Notes: generated from the letters alone by a model not told the origin. Numbered from the stretch's first letter, positions 34,179-44,133 are shown. The stretch: 64,000 bases of DNA from Eretmocerus hayati (GCA_029851415.1 CM056742.1:80962748-81026747), one strand, 5' to 3'. Numbers and translations are program-made.

Positions 34179-34532
34179 TTATTCATTTTGCTTGAGAAAT
34201 TTGGGGCATAATTGACCACAGTTACTCTGTCGATAGTTTTGTTGTTGACCTCGATTGTACTCTATTTGACAATTTGGATCATTTTTTCTGAAATATTGAA
34301 CCAGCTCACGGAATGGTTTTAAATTTCCAAACGAGTCATAGTAGTCAATATGTCTGCCTCGCTTTTTCACTGCTACCCAATGAGTACCCTCACCATTCCC
34401 GCATAAATTAACGATGAAGCTCTCGTTGAGTCGTGCAGGAGGTTTGGGCAAGCTTGTGCGCGTGAATACTCCTCTGAAATATGGAATATTTTTTGCCAAC
34501 TTCACAATTTCACGCCCACTCATTCCCTCCAC
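34179..34532 (-). CDS. adenain-like cysteine protease
   Basis: 117 residues. The catalytic set of adenovirus-type proteases is visible: His in GTHWVAV, an acidic residue in YYDSFG, the oxyanion Gln in the QQQN region, and the nucleophile Cys in SNCGQLC. In adenoviruses this enzyme matures capsid proteins; Polinton homologues are thought to do the same. The protein ends soon after the nucleophile, so it is a compact form. The ATG overlaps the 3' end of the phospholipase-domain gene by 13 nt, which argues for a shared transcript. Confidence 0.88.
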   Translation of the reverse strand: MEGMSGREIVKLAKNIPYFRGVFTRTSLPKPPARLNESFIVNLCGNGEGTHWVAVKKRGRHIDYYDSFGNLKPFRELVQYFRKNDPNCQIEYNRGQQQNYRQSNCGQLCPKFLKQNE

Positions 34533-35215
34533 TTTTTCCCTCTTCTTCTTCTCGCGGACCGGCTTTTTTTTTTTTTCAAAGCACCTCCTCTCCTGTACGG
34601 ATTCAGATCCAACCCCTTGCTCTCAAGAGCTTTGTTATGACGTATCATCTCAGCTAATTTTTTATTGTTAGTGCGAACGGTGCTGGCAGATTTGAATATA
34701 TTGGCGGCGCCACTAGCTAATGATCCGAGTGCCCCAATAGTGGCGAGCGCGGGTACAAGAAATCCACCGCGTTTAGCAAGTAATAATTCGCGCAGTGGTT
34801 GTTTGCGCGAGCTTCGATTCTTATTTTTCCCTCTCTTTACCTTCTTCTTCTTACCCATACCCATACCGAACTTTTGTTTGGCTCGCATCGCACTAGCTAC
34901 ACCAGTGGCCGCAAGTTTCTCGAGAAATGGAGCGCTCTTGCTCGTCGCACGTTGCTCAGCAGCAATTTGAAGTTCTAAATCAGCTTTGTGACGCTCTGCA
35001 AGGTCTTTTTCGCGATGATACGCTATATCATGAGTTAAACAGGCCTGGTTGAGAGGGTTTATAGACTTGTCTCCCCGGGCTAACCTCTGCTGGAGCTTTG
35101 TTCCAGGACCGCAAAAATTATAGCCGGGCAAATGGAGCTCGAAGGGCAGGCTATTAATGAGTCGGTTAAAGAGTCCTTTGCCTCTAGCAGATGACATCAA
35201 AATTGCACATGTCAC
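34520..35215 (-). CDS. virion protein with phospholipase A2 domain and basic tail
   Basis: 231 residues if the first ATG is used; a second ATG six codons later (35197) is equally plausible. Residues about 30-75 carry the calcium-loop motif YNFCGPGT and the catalytic CLTHDIAY motif, the pair that defines the PLA2 domain known from parvovirus capsid proteins. A Lys/Arg-rich stretch follows, then a hydrophobic Gly/Ala segment (LATIGALGSLASGAANIF) like that of adenoviral pX, and a very basic C-terminus. The domain may help membrane escape and the basic parts DNA condensation (inference). It is the first gene of the leftward virion block and diverges from the ATPase gene. Confidence 0.85.
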   Translation of the reverse strand: MTCAILMSSARGKGLFNRLINSLPFELHLPGYNFCGPGTKLQQRLARGDKSINPLNQACLTHDIAYHREKDLAERHKADLELQIAAEQRATSKSAPFLEKLAATGVASAMRAKQKFGMGMGKKKKVKRGKNKNRSSRKQPLRELLLAKRGGFLVPALATIGALGSLASGAANIFKSASTVRTNNKKLAEMIRHNKALESKGLDLNPYRRGGALKKKKSRSARRRRGKKWRE

Positions 35216-35261
35216 TGACCAGAGATACGATCGAAAACTGAGGAGAGAGCGTGCCCGAATA

Positions 35262-35275
35262 GGGTATTTATACCC
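35262..35275. promoter_or_regulatory. bidirectional TATA palindrome between divergent gene blocks
   Basis: GGGTATTTATACCC reads TATTTATA on plus and TATAAATA on minus. It lies in the 108-bp gap between the leftward virion gene block (ATG at 35215) and the rightward ATPase block (ATG at 35324), 46-60 nt from both starts, so one element could set initiation both ways. Confidence 0.65.
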
Positions 35276-35323
35276 GCTGACATGTCGAAATAAGCCTAGT
35301 CGAGGTCATAATCCTACGCAATT

Positions 35324-36022
35324 ATGAGATTCGTCAAGCAGAGCGATGCATATTCCATTCCGAATAATCTCATTCTACCAACAGGAGAATCAGAGGAGAG
35401 AAAACGTCATGGAAAACTCTTGCCGAACGCCATTCGCTGTTTGATCTGCGGTTCATCAGGATCCGGTAAAACGAATCTATTGTTTAATCTCATCATTAGC
35501 CCGAATGGACTCACGTTTGATAATGTGTATATCTATTCTGAATCACTCAATCAACCAAAATATCAATATTTGGAGAGAATCATGAACAACTTGGCCGATG
35601 ACGGGATAAATTACTACACTTTCACAAATAATACTGAGATAATCCAGCCTAGCGAGGCTCGACCAGACTCCATATTCATTTTTGATGACGTTTCTTGTCA
35701 AAATCAGCGAATCGTAGCCTCATTTTTCTCTATGGGTAGGCGTGCAAGAGTCGATTCTTTCTTTTTAGCGCAGTCCTACGCATGCGTCCCAAAGCTTTTG
35801 GTTCGAGACAACGCAAATGTGTTGATGTTATTCAGTCAAGATGAGGGTAATCTGAGACACATTTATCGAAACCATGTCAACTCTGACATGAATTTCGATC
35901 AGTTTAAAGAAATTTGTTCAGCGTGTTGGCATTTCAAAAACGGATTTCTCACGATTGTCAAGGACGATCCTTTAAATGAGGGTAGATATCGCCGGGGTAT
36001 CAATGAATACATCATCATTTAA
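35324..36022 (+). CDS. Polinton genome-packaging ATPase (FtsK/HerA type)
   Basis: 232 residues, the typical size. Walker A is GSSGSGKT at about residues 45-52; Walker B is IFIFDD at about 118-123, followed by a Gln/Ser-rich sensor region (FLAQSYACVPK) as in the A32-like packaging ATPases. It would pump DNA into the capsid. The frame is intact. It heads a rightward block with the genes at 36051 and 37298; the spacing to the next ATG is 28 nt. Confidence 0.92.
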   Translation: MRFVKQSDAYSIPNNLILPTGESEERKRHGKLLPNAIRCLICGSSGSGKTNLLFNLIISPNGLTFDNVYIYSESLNQPKYQYLERIMNNLADDGINYYTFTNNTEIIQPSEARPDSIFIFDDVSCQNQRIVASFFSMGRRARVDSFFLAQSYACVPKLLVRDNANVLMLFSQDEGNLRHIYRNHVNSDMNFDQFKEICSACWHFKNGFLTIVKDDPLNEGRYRRGINEYIII

Positions 36023-36050
36023 AGTCGCCAGTCGCGCATGAGACATCATT

Positions 36051-37301
36051 ATGGCAAGAGTGAAAAACAAGCCCATCAAACGTGTGATTCGGAGACGGAG
36101 TGATGATAGTAGGAAGAGGAAGAAGAAAAAGACGGGGAATGAGAACAAGATAGACAAAGATCTGAGAAATGAGAGTATGAAACGTGAAATTGCGAAAACA
36201 AGCGACATGATTCGTGAAAAACACAGAGCCTTCAAGATTGGACAGATTGAGCATCGTAGCGAGAATGTTGAAAATTTAGCTCCTCTTGTCGAACCATTGG
36301 AAAAACTAGTCACCAATACTCGAGCACTGGGTCAGCTGAGTGATAATGCAAGAGTGAAAAAAAAAGATTTACATAAAAAAAATATGTCAACAATATCGTC
36401 CAATGTGGATGATTCTCACGATGATGTGTATGATAGCAACGATGACTCAGAAACTGTGATGAAATCTCCGCGGAATCTTGCGAAAGTTCAGGGTACGATC
36501 CCTTCGTCTGCAAGGGTGGGGCACTCTCTGTTGGCTCAAAGAGATTTCGATACTTCATTCCATCGTGATTCGTCGTTAACTGCAGCTTCAACTTCCCAAG
36601 AGTCTCGCGAAGCAAACTTGTTAGAAAGATCTATACAAGAAGTGGTCGAGAACCCGAGAGAGTGGAACGAATTCCTTGATTATTCTCAAGAAAATTTGGG
36701 GCTTCTGTCGCACACTTATATGTCAGATTTCTTCAAAAAAAGTACTGAATCCGATACCGTTTTTGGACCATATTACGATATGAATAAATTAAAAATCGGA
36801 AATATGGCCTTAGATTTTAGGAGAGGGGACGATAGAATATTGATAGGAGACAAGCTCGCCATCCAAGGGACTCGGGGAATTTTTGAACTGATTTTCAAGT
36901 CTCTGCCAAAAAATTACACTTCCAACGATCTTATGCAGTATAGGAAGATTTTGGACGCAACGTCAGCACATAAAAGAGACAATCGTCCAGATGGGCGCAT
37001 AAAAAGTAGCAGAAGCTGGAAATACAAAGAGATTATACAGCCGTTATTCAGAACGAGTGACGCAGTGAGTCAATCTGGGGCAGGATTGAGAGATCTGTTG
37101 AATAAAGTTCAAAGGAGAGATTCGATGACGTTACGTGATAATACCAGTTCTCCCGCCGATTATGTGTACTGGAACGATGTAAATGAGCTCGTGCAACGGT
37201 TAGAATTATTGCTGGGATCGACGGCAGCGGGCAATACAAATTTGGAAAATGAGATATTGAATATAATTGAAGAACTGAAAGAAGGGGGGTACATAGTATG
37301 A
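36051..37301 (+). CDS. conserved Polinton accessory protein (DUF8207-like, tentative)
   Basis: 416 residues. The N-terminus is very basic (RRRSDDSRKRKKKK) with charged helices; a low-complexity acidic/Ser section follows at about 105-150. The C-terminal part has the pattern FGPYYDMNKLKIGNMALDF, QGTRGIFELIFKSLP and YRKILDATSAHKRD, which I associate with a domain common in insect transposon proteins (DUF8207, from memory). Function unknown; it always seems to accompany the morphogenesis genes. Its TGA overlaps the next ATG as ATGA. Confidence 0.75.
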   Translation: MARVKNKPIKRVIRRRSDDSRKRKKKKTGNENKIDKDLRNESMKREIAKTSDMIREKHRAFKIGQIEHRSENVENLAPLVEPLEKLVTNTRALGQLSDNARVKKKDLHKKNMSTISSNVDDSHDDVYDSNDDSETVMKSPRNLAKVQGTIPSSARVGHSLLAQRDFDTSFHRDSSLTAASTSQESREANLLERSIQEVVENPREWNEFLDYSQENLGLLSHTYMSDFFKKSTESDTVFGPYYDMNKLKIGNMALDFRRGDDRILIGDKLAIQGTRGIFELIFKSLPKNYTSNDLMQYRKILDATSAHKRDNRPDGRIKSSRSWKYKEIIQPLFRTSDAVSQSGAGLRDLLNKVQRRDSMTLRDNTSSPADYVYWNDVNELVQRLELLLGSTAAGNTNLENEILNIIEELKEGGYIV

Positions 37302-38424
37302 ATAGCTCGAAATTTCTATGGTCACTGGTATTATCCATTCGAGATCACAAGAAGGAGGACCTCTCTATAAAATTGGGTGGAAAAATGAATCCAAGCGCGT
37401 TAACGAGACAAATCGCTACGTCATTGTCGAAAGACGTTGATAAGATGGCGGATGATGGAAAGATACTTGATGCAATGATTGGTAAGCTATCGATTCAAGT
37501 GTACTACTGTTACTAGAGCAAACGAGATGGTATGTCTAATGAGACTTTACATTTCCAGCGGATTTCAAAGATAAGAAAGCATATTACACCAGAGCAATGA
37601 AAGAGCACGACAAATTCAAATCTGAATTCAACTCGTTCACCAATGACATCATATCAAAAATGCAAAATATTGAAAAACAAAACCAAGATCGTGAGAAGAG
37701 AATGGATGGATTTCACGCGAAATTCAAGAAGAATGAAGGGATGTTGCAAGAGGCCAAGGATAAATCGATGCGAGCTGAAGTCGATAATTTGTTCTACAAG
37801 AATCATGTGAACGATGCTGTGAAATTGTTCATTGACCATGCTAAAATCTCTGGGGAGAAATTTTCGAAAATTGAGGACAGACTTGAAGGGTTGGAGGAAA
37901 AAATGGTGTATTCGATGGAACAGTACGAAAAGATTGCCAAGATTTGCGCGACAACTGTTTCAGATTTCAAAGTTCTCAAAGAATACATGCAAGATGAATT
38001 GAGTGGAATTCATCGGATTGTTGCGGGTCATCTGACTTCAGAAATAATCGGATTGAAGCAAAAAACTCAGGGTTTGGTCGAGAGATTAGATCGAGATATT
38101 GCTCATATGGATTTCAAATACAATGACACCCGAGCTGACATGGACGAATTGATTGACAGGCAGGCTAAAATAATCAGCAGAATGACAGAAACCAAGAACG
38201 AGTTGGAAGTGAAGGACAGTACCATTTACGGTATACTGGATACGTTCAAGGATCAGTTGAAATCATTTGGAAAGACCATCGAATCACTTCAAGATGAAAT
38301 TAAGAAAGAGCCTCAGAATAATCAGAGTCTCGAACGAAAAATTGACAACAGGAGAATAATTCGTGACGCTCTTGAAAAATTCTTGAAACTGGAGACAAAT
38401 ATCCAAAAACATTTGAAAAACTAA
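37298..38424 (+). CDS. two-exon long coiled-coil protein
   Basis: Exons 37298-37481 and 37559-38424, 349 residues. The 77-nt intron has donor G|GTAAGC, a CTAAT branch-like site about 22 nt before the acceptor, and acceptor ATTTCCAG. Splicing keeps the frame, while the unspliced frame stops at 37514-37516. The protein is almost entirely charged helical heptads, with no Cys cluster. The first ATG overlaps the upstream stop (ATGA); an ATG at 37385 is an alternative. A poly(A) signal AATAAA is at 38466-38471. Its length and coiled-coil nature suggest a structural or fibre-like role (inference). Confidence 0.8.
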
Positions 38425-38465
38425 AATGTTAATCACTTATGACAATTGACAATAATCGCGTGACC

Positions 38466-38471
38466 AATAAA
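38466..38471 (+). terminator. poly(A) signal of the rightward gene block
   Basis: AATAAA 42 nt after the stop of the coiled-coil gene. Confidence 0.6.
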
Positions 38472-38627
38472 ATGTGTGCAACTTTAAAAGTGTGTTGAAT
38501 CATTTATCCCCTAGATATGAATGAGTGCGCACCAATCGCACCATAATAGCAGGCTTATCATAATTCAATACACTAAAATGGATCGGGGTCATCAATGAAA
38601 CAGCTCACAAGTATATAGCATCATCGT

Positions 38628-38633
38628 TTTATT
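38628..38633 (-). terminator. poly(A) signal overlapping the polymerase stop
   Basis: AATAAA on the minus strand overlaps the TAA stop codon (38629-38631) of the polymerase gene. The convergent genes end only about 200 bp apart. Confidence 0.5.
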
Positions 38634-40722
38634 CTAGACGGAAGTCTCCGTGTGCGAAAGTATGAATGTGGTCATCGCAAGTCACACGCTTATCATCGAA
38701 TGGATTTATAGCCAATTTTCTCTCTTTAACGGTGAACAGGTGATGATTTTTTGATACAATATTGTTTTGATCGCAGTACATGTACTCCCTTTCGAAGAGA
38801 CAACGTTTGTAATCTTGAAAATCTATCTTGTTCCTCAGCACACTTCTGTTCATTCCTTTCCCGACGTTTTTCTCTTCTTCGTCATCCATGTGTATGCTAT
38901 ACGATTTCGATCGAATGAATACAGCCTCACGAATGATTCTCGGTCCGTACTCTACTTTCATCAAGCCCAGGACTTGTTTATTCTGTGGGATGATACCAAA
39001 CTGATTGTCGATGGGGAAATTACTTGTGTCAAATTTCTCACTGTTGTTCTTAACGATATCGGCGTAAAAATCGCAAGAATCAAGCTTCATTATCAGGGAA
39101 TCTGTGTCAGAATATGCAAGCTTGCAATTATTTGGGCAATCTTTAAATTTTTCTCTCATGAATCCATAATAAAAATCATACATTAGACATTTCGATAGGT
39201 CCAATATGGCTTGGCCAGCGTAAAGTGGCTTATTTAAATTTATGCTAATTTGGGCTAACTCTACAGAGACCAAATTGCTGTCAAATATAGTCATCCTCTT
39301 GAAATGGGGGAGGGAGACGTACGATTCGACCCCGTACCTCCCCTTCCACCGTCTCAGGATCTTCAAATCGACTCTAGAGCGAACGTTCTCCATGCATTTT
39401 CCAAATACTGCATTATTCATCAGTTTGAATAGATTAGCGGAGAACGAATTAGTGCTTTGCTGTCTTAAACGAGTGTTCATGTGGATGGAACTAGCCAGCC
39501 AATCTGTCTGATCGAATTTATAGTACACGCTTGATTTCGGCGTGCAACCCGAACTTTATTGCTTGCTTCAGAGAGCGATAATGTAGGATGTAATCTTGTT
39601 TATCGTAGAGAGTTGCCATTAGCTTCTCATTATCATTCATGCTATTGGGGGGTACCATTTTTTCTGGGCAAAATGGAAAATCTGCGTGTAATTCGTGCAG
39701 TTCCTTGGGGTATGTAAGATTCACCTCCAAGATATATCCTACATCTGACTCATCGTCGATTGACATCACATCAAATCCTGATGTATCTTCGACCCACTCA
39801 AAATTCTGGTATGGTAATTTGAAGGTCATGCTCTTTCCATACATGTTGTTCATGTCAATGTATGCAATTGTTGAAGTTTCTTGGGCGGGATTATAATCTT
39901 TCATATAAATATTATTAGCCTTGGCCCAGTGCATTGAAACCTGACTGAGCCCACCTCTTATGCCACCTTCAAAGAATAATATCATGTCCAAATCGGTGAG
40001 TAATTCCAGCGTTACATCGGTTTTCAAAAGCATGACATCCATTGCATAGCTTGGCAGTGTGCAATAATGAGCGGGGTCCAGCGAGTAGTTTTCTCGGCAA
40101 CTCTGGCGAAAATTCTCAAAGATATCGCTCCAAAGACAAACGTCAATTTTCAATTATAAATCCGAATATTCACCCAAGTTGCGGCAATCGAATGTGTCCC
40201 ATACTCTACACGCATGTGTGTAATCAGCCTCGGTTATATTTGTATCAGTCAGAATATTGAAAAATTGGCTCCTCTCGGGAATTTTCTTCTCTCTCAATCG
40301 CGAGAGGCTATTGACATAATCGTAAGGGAAGAACGATTTGTTTTCAACGAGTTTGAATACGTCCTCAGCTTTCATATTCTTCCTTTGCGAAATCCCATCA
40401 ATCTGCTCGCGGAAATTGTTGTACAGAATGTTCTTATCATGAGTCGGTAAATAGCTTCCCAACTTGTACAATTTTTCGTTCAAAAATTTTATTGAATCTA
40501 TGAAAGACAGTCTTATGCGAGTACCAGGTATCATTTTGAAGAAGCAGATGTAATTTTCTGTATTGCGAGGTATGACCTTTATCTCACCCGGGATGCTGTT
40601 TGCAATACTCCTTATCAGTAGGTGATTATCATAGCGGGCGCCATTATGGATCACCACGGGAATATTGTAAGCATTTCGGTAGTTTAGATTACAAAATGAA
40701 TGAGCTGCTGAACGAAATTCAC

Positions 40723-40790
40723 CTGGAAGTAAATTTATGAATTTTTTTTTTATGGAACAATTTCGATTGAGACCCGACTATTTTGCATAC
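40723..40790 (-). other. intron 2 of the polymerase gene
   Basis: 68 nt, donor ACAG|GTATGC, acceptor TTTACTTCCAG. Without its removal the frame stops within the intron; with removal the family's conserved zinc-binding block becomes continuous. Confidence 0.85.
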
Positions 40791-40938
40791 CTGTAAAATG
40801 ATTGTGATCTCTGACAGGTCGATTCTCTCCATCTGTCTCCTTATCGAAGGGCTTCTGGCAAATGTGGCAATGCGTGCAATTTCGAAATTTTTCCTCGTCT
40901 TCATCAGACATTATCAGTGGGATAGGGTTTTTGAGCTC

Positions 40939-41011
40939 CTGTGAATTCCATTTGTAATGAGCGGAGTAGATTGGACTACTGTAAATTGCAACAAATCCGT
41001 CTGATACTCAC
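40939..41011 (-). other. intron 1 of the polymerase gene
   Basis: 73 nt, donor CAT|GTGAGT, acceptor GAATTCACAG. An earlier AG at about 40978 would create an immediate stop, so the later acceptor is preferred. Confidence 0.8.
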
Positions 41012-42657
41012 ATGCTCAACTTGATGCGCAATTTCTTGTAGTTGTTGTGAGAACCAGTCAATACATTCTTTCCCTCTCTTGAAGCTATACTTGCATTCAT
41101 TTTGATCGTATATCGAATGTAGATAATAACCCACACTGTAGGCCACATGTTTCTGGAATGCGTTCTGCACTACCTTCAATCGGTAAAGCTTCTTCAAATT
41201 TATATCGTCAGAGTCCATGAAATATTTCTCGTTGGCCTCTTGTAGAAGGGCTTCGAAATCCCCATAGACTACGTAAGGGACGGGTTGTCCCTTGTAGAAA
41301 TTTGAAAATTTCAAGTACTTTTCATCCTCTGAAGGAGTAGTGATTGCGCATTTGTTCTTTGATATACATCTTTCTCTATGAATACTCAATTTCGATTCTG
41401 AATGGAAAAAATGTAAACATCTATTACACAGGTGAATTTTATGTCGACAGTTAGTGACTTGTTTGGAAATTAAGCGTGATAGGCTCTTGATGAAGCAATA
41501 ATGATATTGATCATGAATTTGAATCAAGAGCAAATTCACATGTATCAATTTCTCATCGTCTGACAGATATAACGGGTAAAACTTGTTCTTCTCCAAATCT
41601 ACGCCGTAGACATTAACAGAAATTTTTGGATTTTGATTTTCAAACTTGGGAATTGACTTGATTTTCACGGGAAATTCTATACCCTTCAACTTCAAACGAT
41701 GCTTGTAATGGGGATAACTTGACGTTGAATTTTGGCGTGCAGCGCGAGCCTTGTGCGGGAACAGCCCTAGAAGGACTGCCCAGGCAAAGCAATCAGATTC
41801 GTTCGTTTGTATGTTCACCACAGCATGCTTATCTCTGATCCATTTGGGAAGCTCAATGTGACCAGATCCTCTCAACAAGTTCGTCTTCACAACATTGATT
41901 TTCAGTGACAAAATCTCTTCGAGCGTCCATCCGCTTCCAGAATCTTCAAAATCCGATAGCTCGCGATCCAGAAATCTCAACGACTCGTCATACCACTTAT
42001 TCAATTTCGTCGGGTACAGCAGATTTTCATAAAGAGTTTGAAAATGTTTTATAGACGAGTTTTCATCTTTAATCTTGAAATATGCATTAAACACCAAATT
42101 CACTTTGACCGATTTATAATTTTTGATTATCGGGCGTAAATATTTCAAAACGAGTGGTCTAGAATCATTGGGAAAAAGCATACAATCTCGATAAGAAATA
42201 TTGCCAACAATGCCAGTTCTGATCCAATTCTTGAAGGCTGACTCTCCTTCGAAAAAGATAAGATCTCCCAACTCCGCTCTTGACCGCCAATGGAATATAT
42301 TCTGCAGTATTATTTCTTTCGATTTCAATTCGTTGTGCAGAGTTTCCAGTCGAGCTCTACATCCTGTCGGCCCTTTTAAAAGAATTGTTTTGTGTTTCAA
42401 AATATCTGAAATACGTTTGATCAAAACTTGAAACTTCTTTCGCAGCACTGAAACGGGCTTAGGATCCAGTCGACTGAGGTCCTCAAGGTTCACTTTGTCG
42501 AATTTTGATAAAAGTTTATGACTTTCCTCAGCTAGCAATGGGACGGTAATCGACATGTTCGTAGCGCAATTCTGCACTTTGACAACTGCAAATTTGTGAG
42601 CAAAATCCATCGTATTATACGCGCTCTACTTGCTCTCATCTTCGTCTCTTTCCACTC

Positions 42658-42874
42658 TCATCTTCTATCGTCTCGGCCAGACAATTGGTATGTAAAAATA
42701 TTCAAGGTGAATCGAGCTACTTGAGATTCATTGTTGGACCGTTTTGGCAAAGGCACATGTGTAAGACAATGATATGAACAACATTTATTGTCGTGGAGGC
42801 TGATTTCTTTTCTCGCTCTAACCCAATCAAGGCTGTTCAATTTTATCAACGGAAACATATCCATCATAGTATGA
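42658..42874 (-). CDS. small ORF before the polymerase, doubtful
   Basis: About 71 residues from the ATG at 42874, with CCSYHC. It is in the same frame as the small ORF at 43095-42925, separated by one stop and a non-coding gap. It could equally be 5' leader of the polymerase mRNA. A TATA-like TATAAAAGC lies at 42878-42886, just upstream. Confidence 0.3.
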
Positions 42875-42877
42875 GCT

Positions 42878-42886
42878 TTTATAAAA
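42878..42886 (-). promoter_or_regulatory. TATA-like box upstream of the polymerase
   Basis: TATAAAAGC on the minus strand, about 270 nt before the polymerase ATG. If it is the promoter, the leader would contain the small ORF at 42874-42658. Confidence 0.4.
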
Positions 42887-42924
42887 TACTTGGAACAATA
42901 TTTTATCGGTCTGCTTATCGACAA

Positions 42925-43095
42925 TTACAAATTTGCGCACGTCTGGGGATCGTTAAATCGTATGCAATAGTTCACATTGCGCAGCTCCCTGAGTTTTGGA
43001 TCGAGAGCCATCAATGCGTCCTTCGATTCGAAAATTCTTTTAACTCCACAATACTCTTGATACGTAACTGCTCGGGGATCAAAGGGCTGATCCAT
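42925..43095 (-). CDS. small ORF, 56 residues, unknown
   Basis: Starts at the ATG of MDQPFDPRAVTYQEYC. Compact and polar, with two Cys near the C-terminus. The frame is open upstream to 43332 but without an ATG, so that part is probably promoter and leader. No family recognised. Confidence 0.4.
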   Translation of the reverse strand: MDQPFDPRAVTYQEYCGVKRIFESKDALMALDPKLRELRNVNYCIRFNDPQTCANL

Positions 43096-43265
43096 TCTTC
43101 TCGTTTCTTTCTCCAAACAGAATCGGATGACCCTCTTTTTCGTGACGACACAGCTCTGCCGGGTTTCTACACTTAACTGTACTGTACCACGAGCTGGCGT
43201 AGTCAAAAATCGTGTACAGGGATCGGAAGAGAGATGGTGCGCGTAAAGAGAGGGGCAGAGAACGA

Positions 43266-43868
43266 ATGGACTGTTCTGAGCTCGAGGTTGTATACAGTCT
43301 TCATCAGATCGAGCTAGACTGCACAACCTCAATTCGACAGAATCAGCTGGTGCTCAATATGGGTTACGAGTTATATATTTGTGTACATTTTCTCGATAGC
43401 AGTGGTAAGACGAAGAGGAAAGAGGAATTACAGTCATACAAAGCACGAAGAGTTTCTAAGGATTTCGAACTATTACCGGGAGAGTCGAAAATCAGTTTCA
43501 ATTTCTATGATGAAGAAGAAGTGTGTCAGAAATGTCTCGATGACGCCCGCTTCCAATTCAATGTCCTAAATCTCGAACTGTGGATCGATGATTTGTACTT
43601 TTACAGTTTCAAGGATCGAAGATACTATAGCAATTGCTCAAATTTGATAATTGAGGATGCTGAATTATTCTGTGCAAGAAATATGGAGAGGGAGTGCGAA
43701 TTTCTGCGTGAATTGTCGGACAAAGTCTCTGAGTTCAAGAGTGGGAAGAAAGGTATGGCTGGAGTAGAGATTGTTGACTACATCAAATCATCAAATATTG
43801 ATATTGTTGAAGACAATGATTGTGTGACAAGTAGTGACAAGAATTTTGTTCCTTGTACTGCAGAGTGA
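43266..43868 (+). CDS. rightmost Polinton gene, 200 residues, unknown
   Basis: ATG at 43266 (MDCSELEVVYSLHQIELDC); the frame is open upstream but reads into low-complexity Arg/Glu. The protein has an N-terminal half rich in strands (YELYICVHFLDSSG, ISFNFYDEEEVCQKC) and a helical, acidic second half. A poly(A) signal AATAAA follows at 43885-43890. It reads toward the right terminus, mirrored by the Cys-pair gene reading toward the left one. Function unknown. Confidence 0.6.
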   Translation: MDCSELEVVYSLHQIELDCTTSIRQNQLVLNMGYELYICVHFLDSSGKTKRKEELQSYKARRVSKDFELLPGESKISFNFYDEEEVCQKCLDDARFQFNVLNLELWIDDLYFYSFKDRRYYSNCSNLIIEDAELFCARNMERECEFLRELSDKVSEFKSGKKGMAGVEIVDYIKSSNIDIVEDNDCVTSSDKNFVPCTAE

Positions 43869-44061
43869 AATATCTTAATTTGCAAATAAAGAATATCAAT
43901 TCGATGCATCCAGCATCCTTATTTGATTTGACCTCCAGACATGTAAATGAAGTAAGAGAGACATACACAAAATTTTCTTGCAATAGTCTGAGATTTCTAC
44001 ATTATAAGTTTACTTAGCCATCGTGCATCTATATGTGCGTGTGTGTGTGTGTGTGTTCGAT
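43869..44061. other. right sub-terminal non-coding segment
   Basis: Contains the poly(A) signal of the last gene, a diverged copy of the inner terminal-repeat motif (CTCCAGACATG near 43934) and a GT run just inside the right repeat. Confidence 0.5.
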
Positions 44062-44077
44062 CTCCAGACATGCAAAT

Positions 44078-44133
<56 letters not shown>

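Larger units (their letters stand above)
38629..42610 (-). pseudogene. protein-primed DNA polymerase B, three exons, two breaks
   Basis: Exon 1 is 42610-41012, exon 2 is 40938-40791, exon 3 is 40722-38629 (about 1,280 codons, normal for Polintons). Introns of 73 nt (41011-40939) and 68 nt (40790-40723) have GTGAGT and GTATGC donors and CAG acceptors; splicing joins the zinc-knuckle part CHICQKPF...DHNHFTG to SAAHSFCNLNY. Motifs present: ExoI GDFEALL, ExoII NGARYDNHLL, PolA DMNNMYGKS, PolB LMNNAVFGK, PolC YSDTDS, and an N-terminal CNRC...H...C finger. Two lesions: an in-frame TAA at 40154-40156 within the ExoIII region, and a one-base frame change near 39518-39528 just before the PolB motif. 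The enzyme would have copied the element by protein priming; this copy should be inactive. Confidence 0.92.

Noticed and set aside
42658..43332. A single long minus-strand gene across two small ORFs
   Set aside because: The frames are collinear but separated by a stop, there is no ATG at the upper end, and no family match supports joining them; listed as separate doubtful ORFs.
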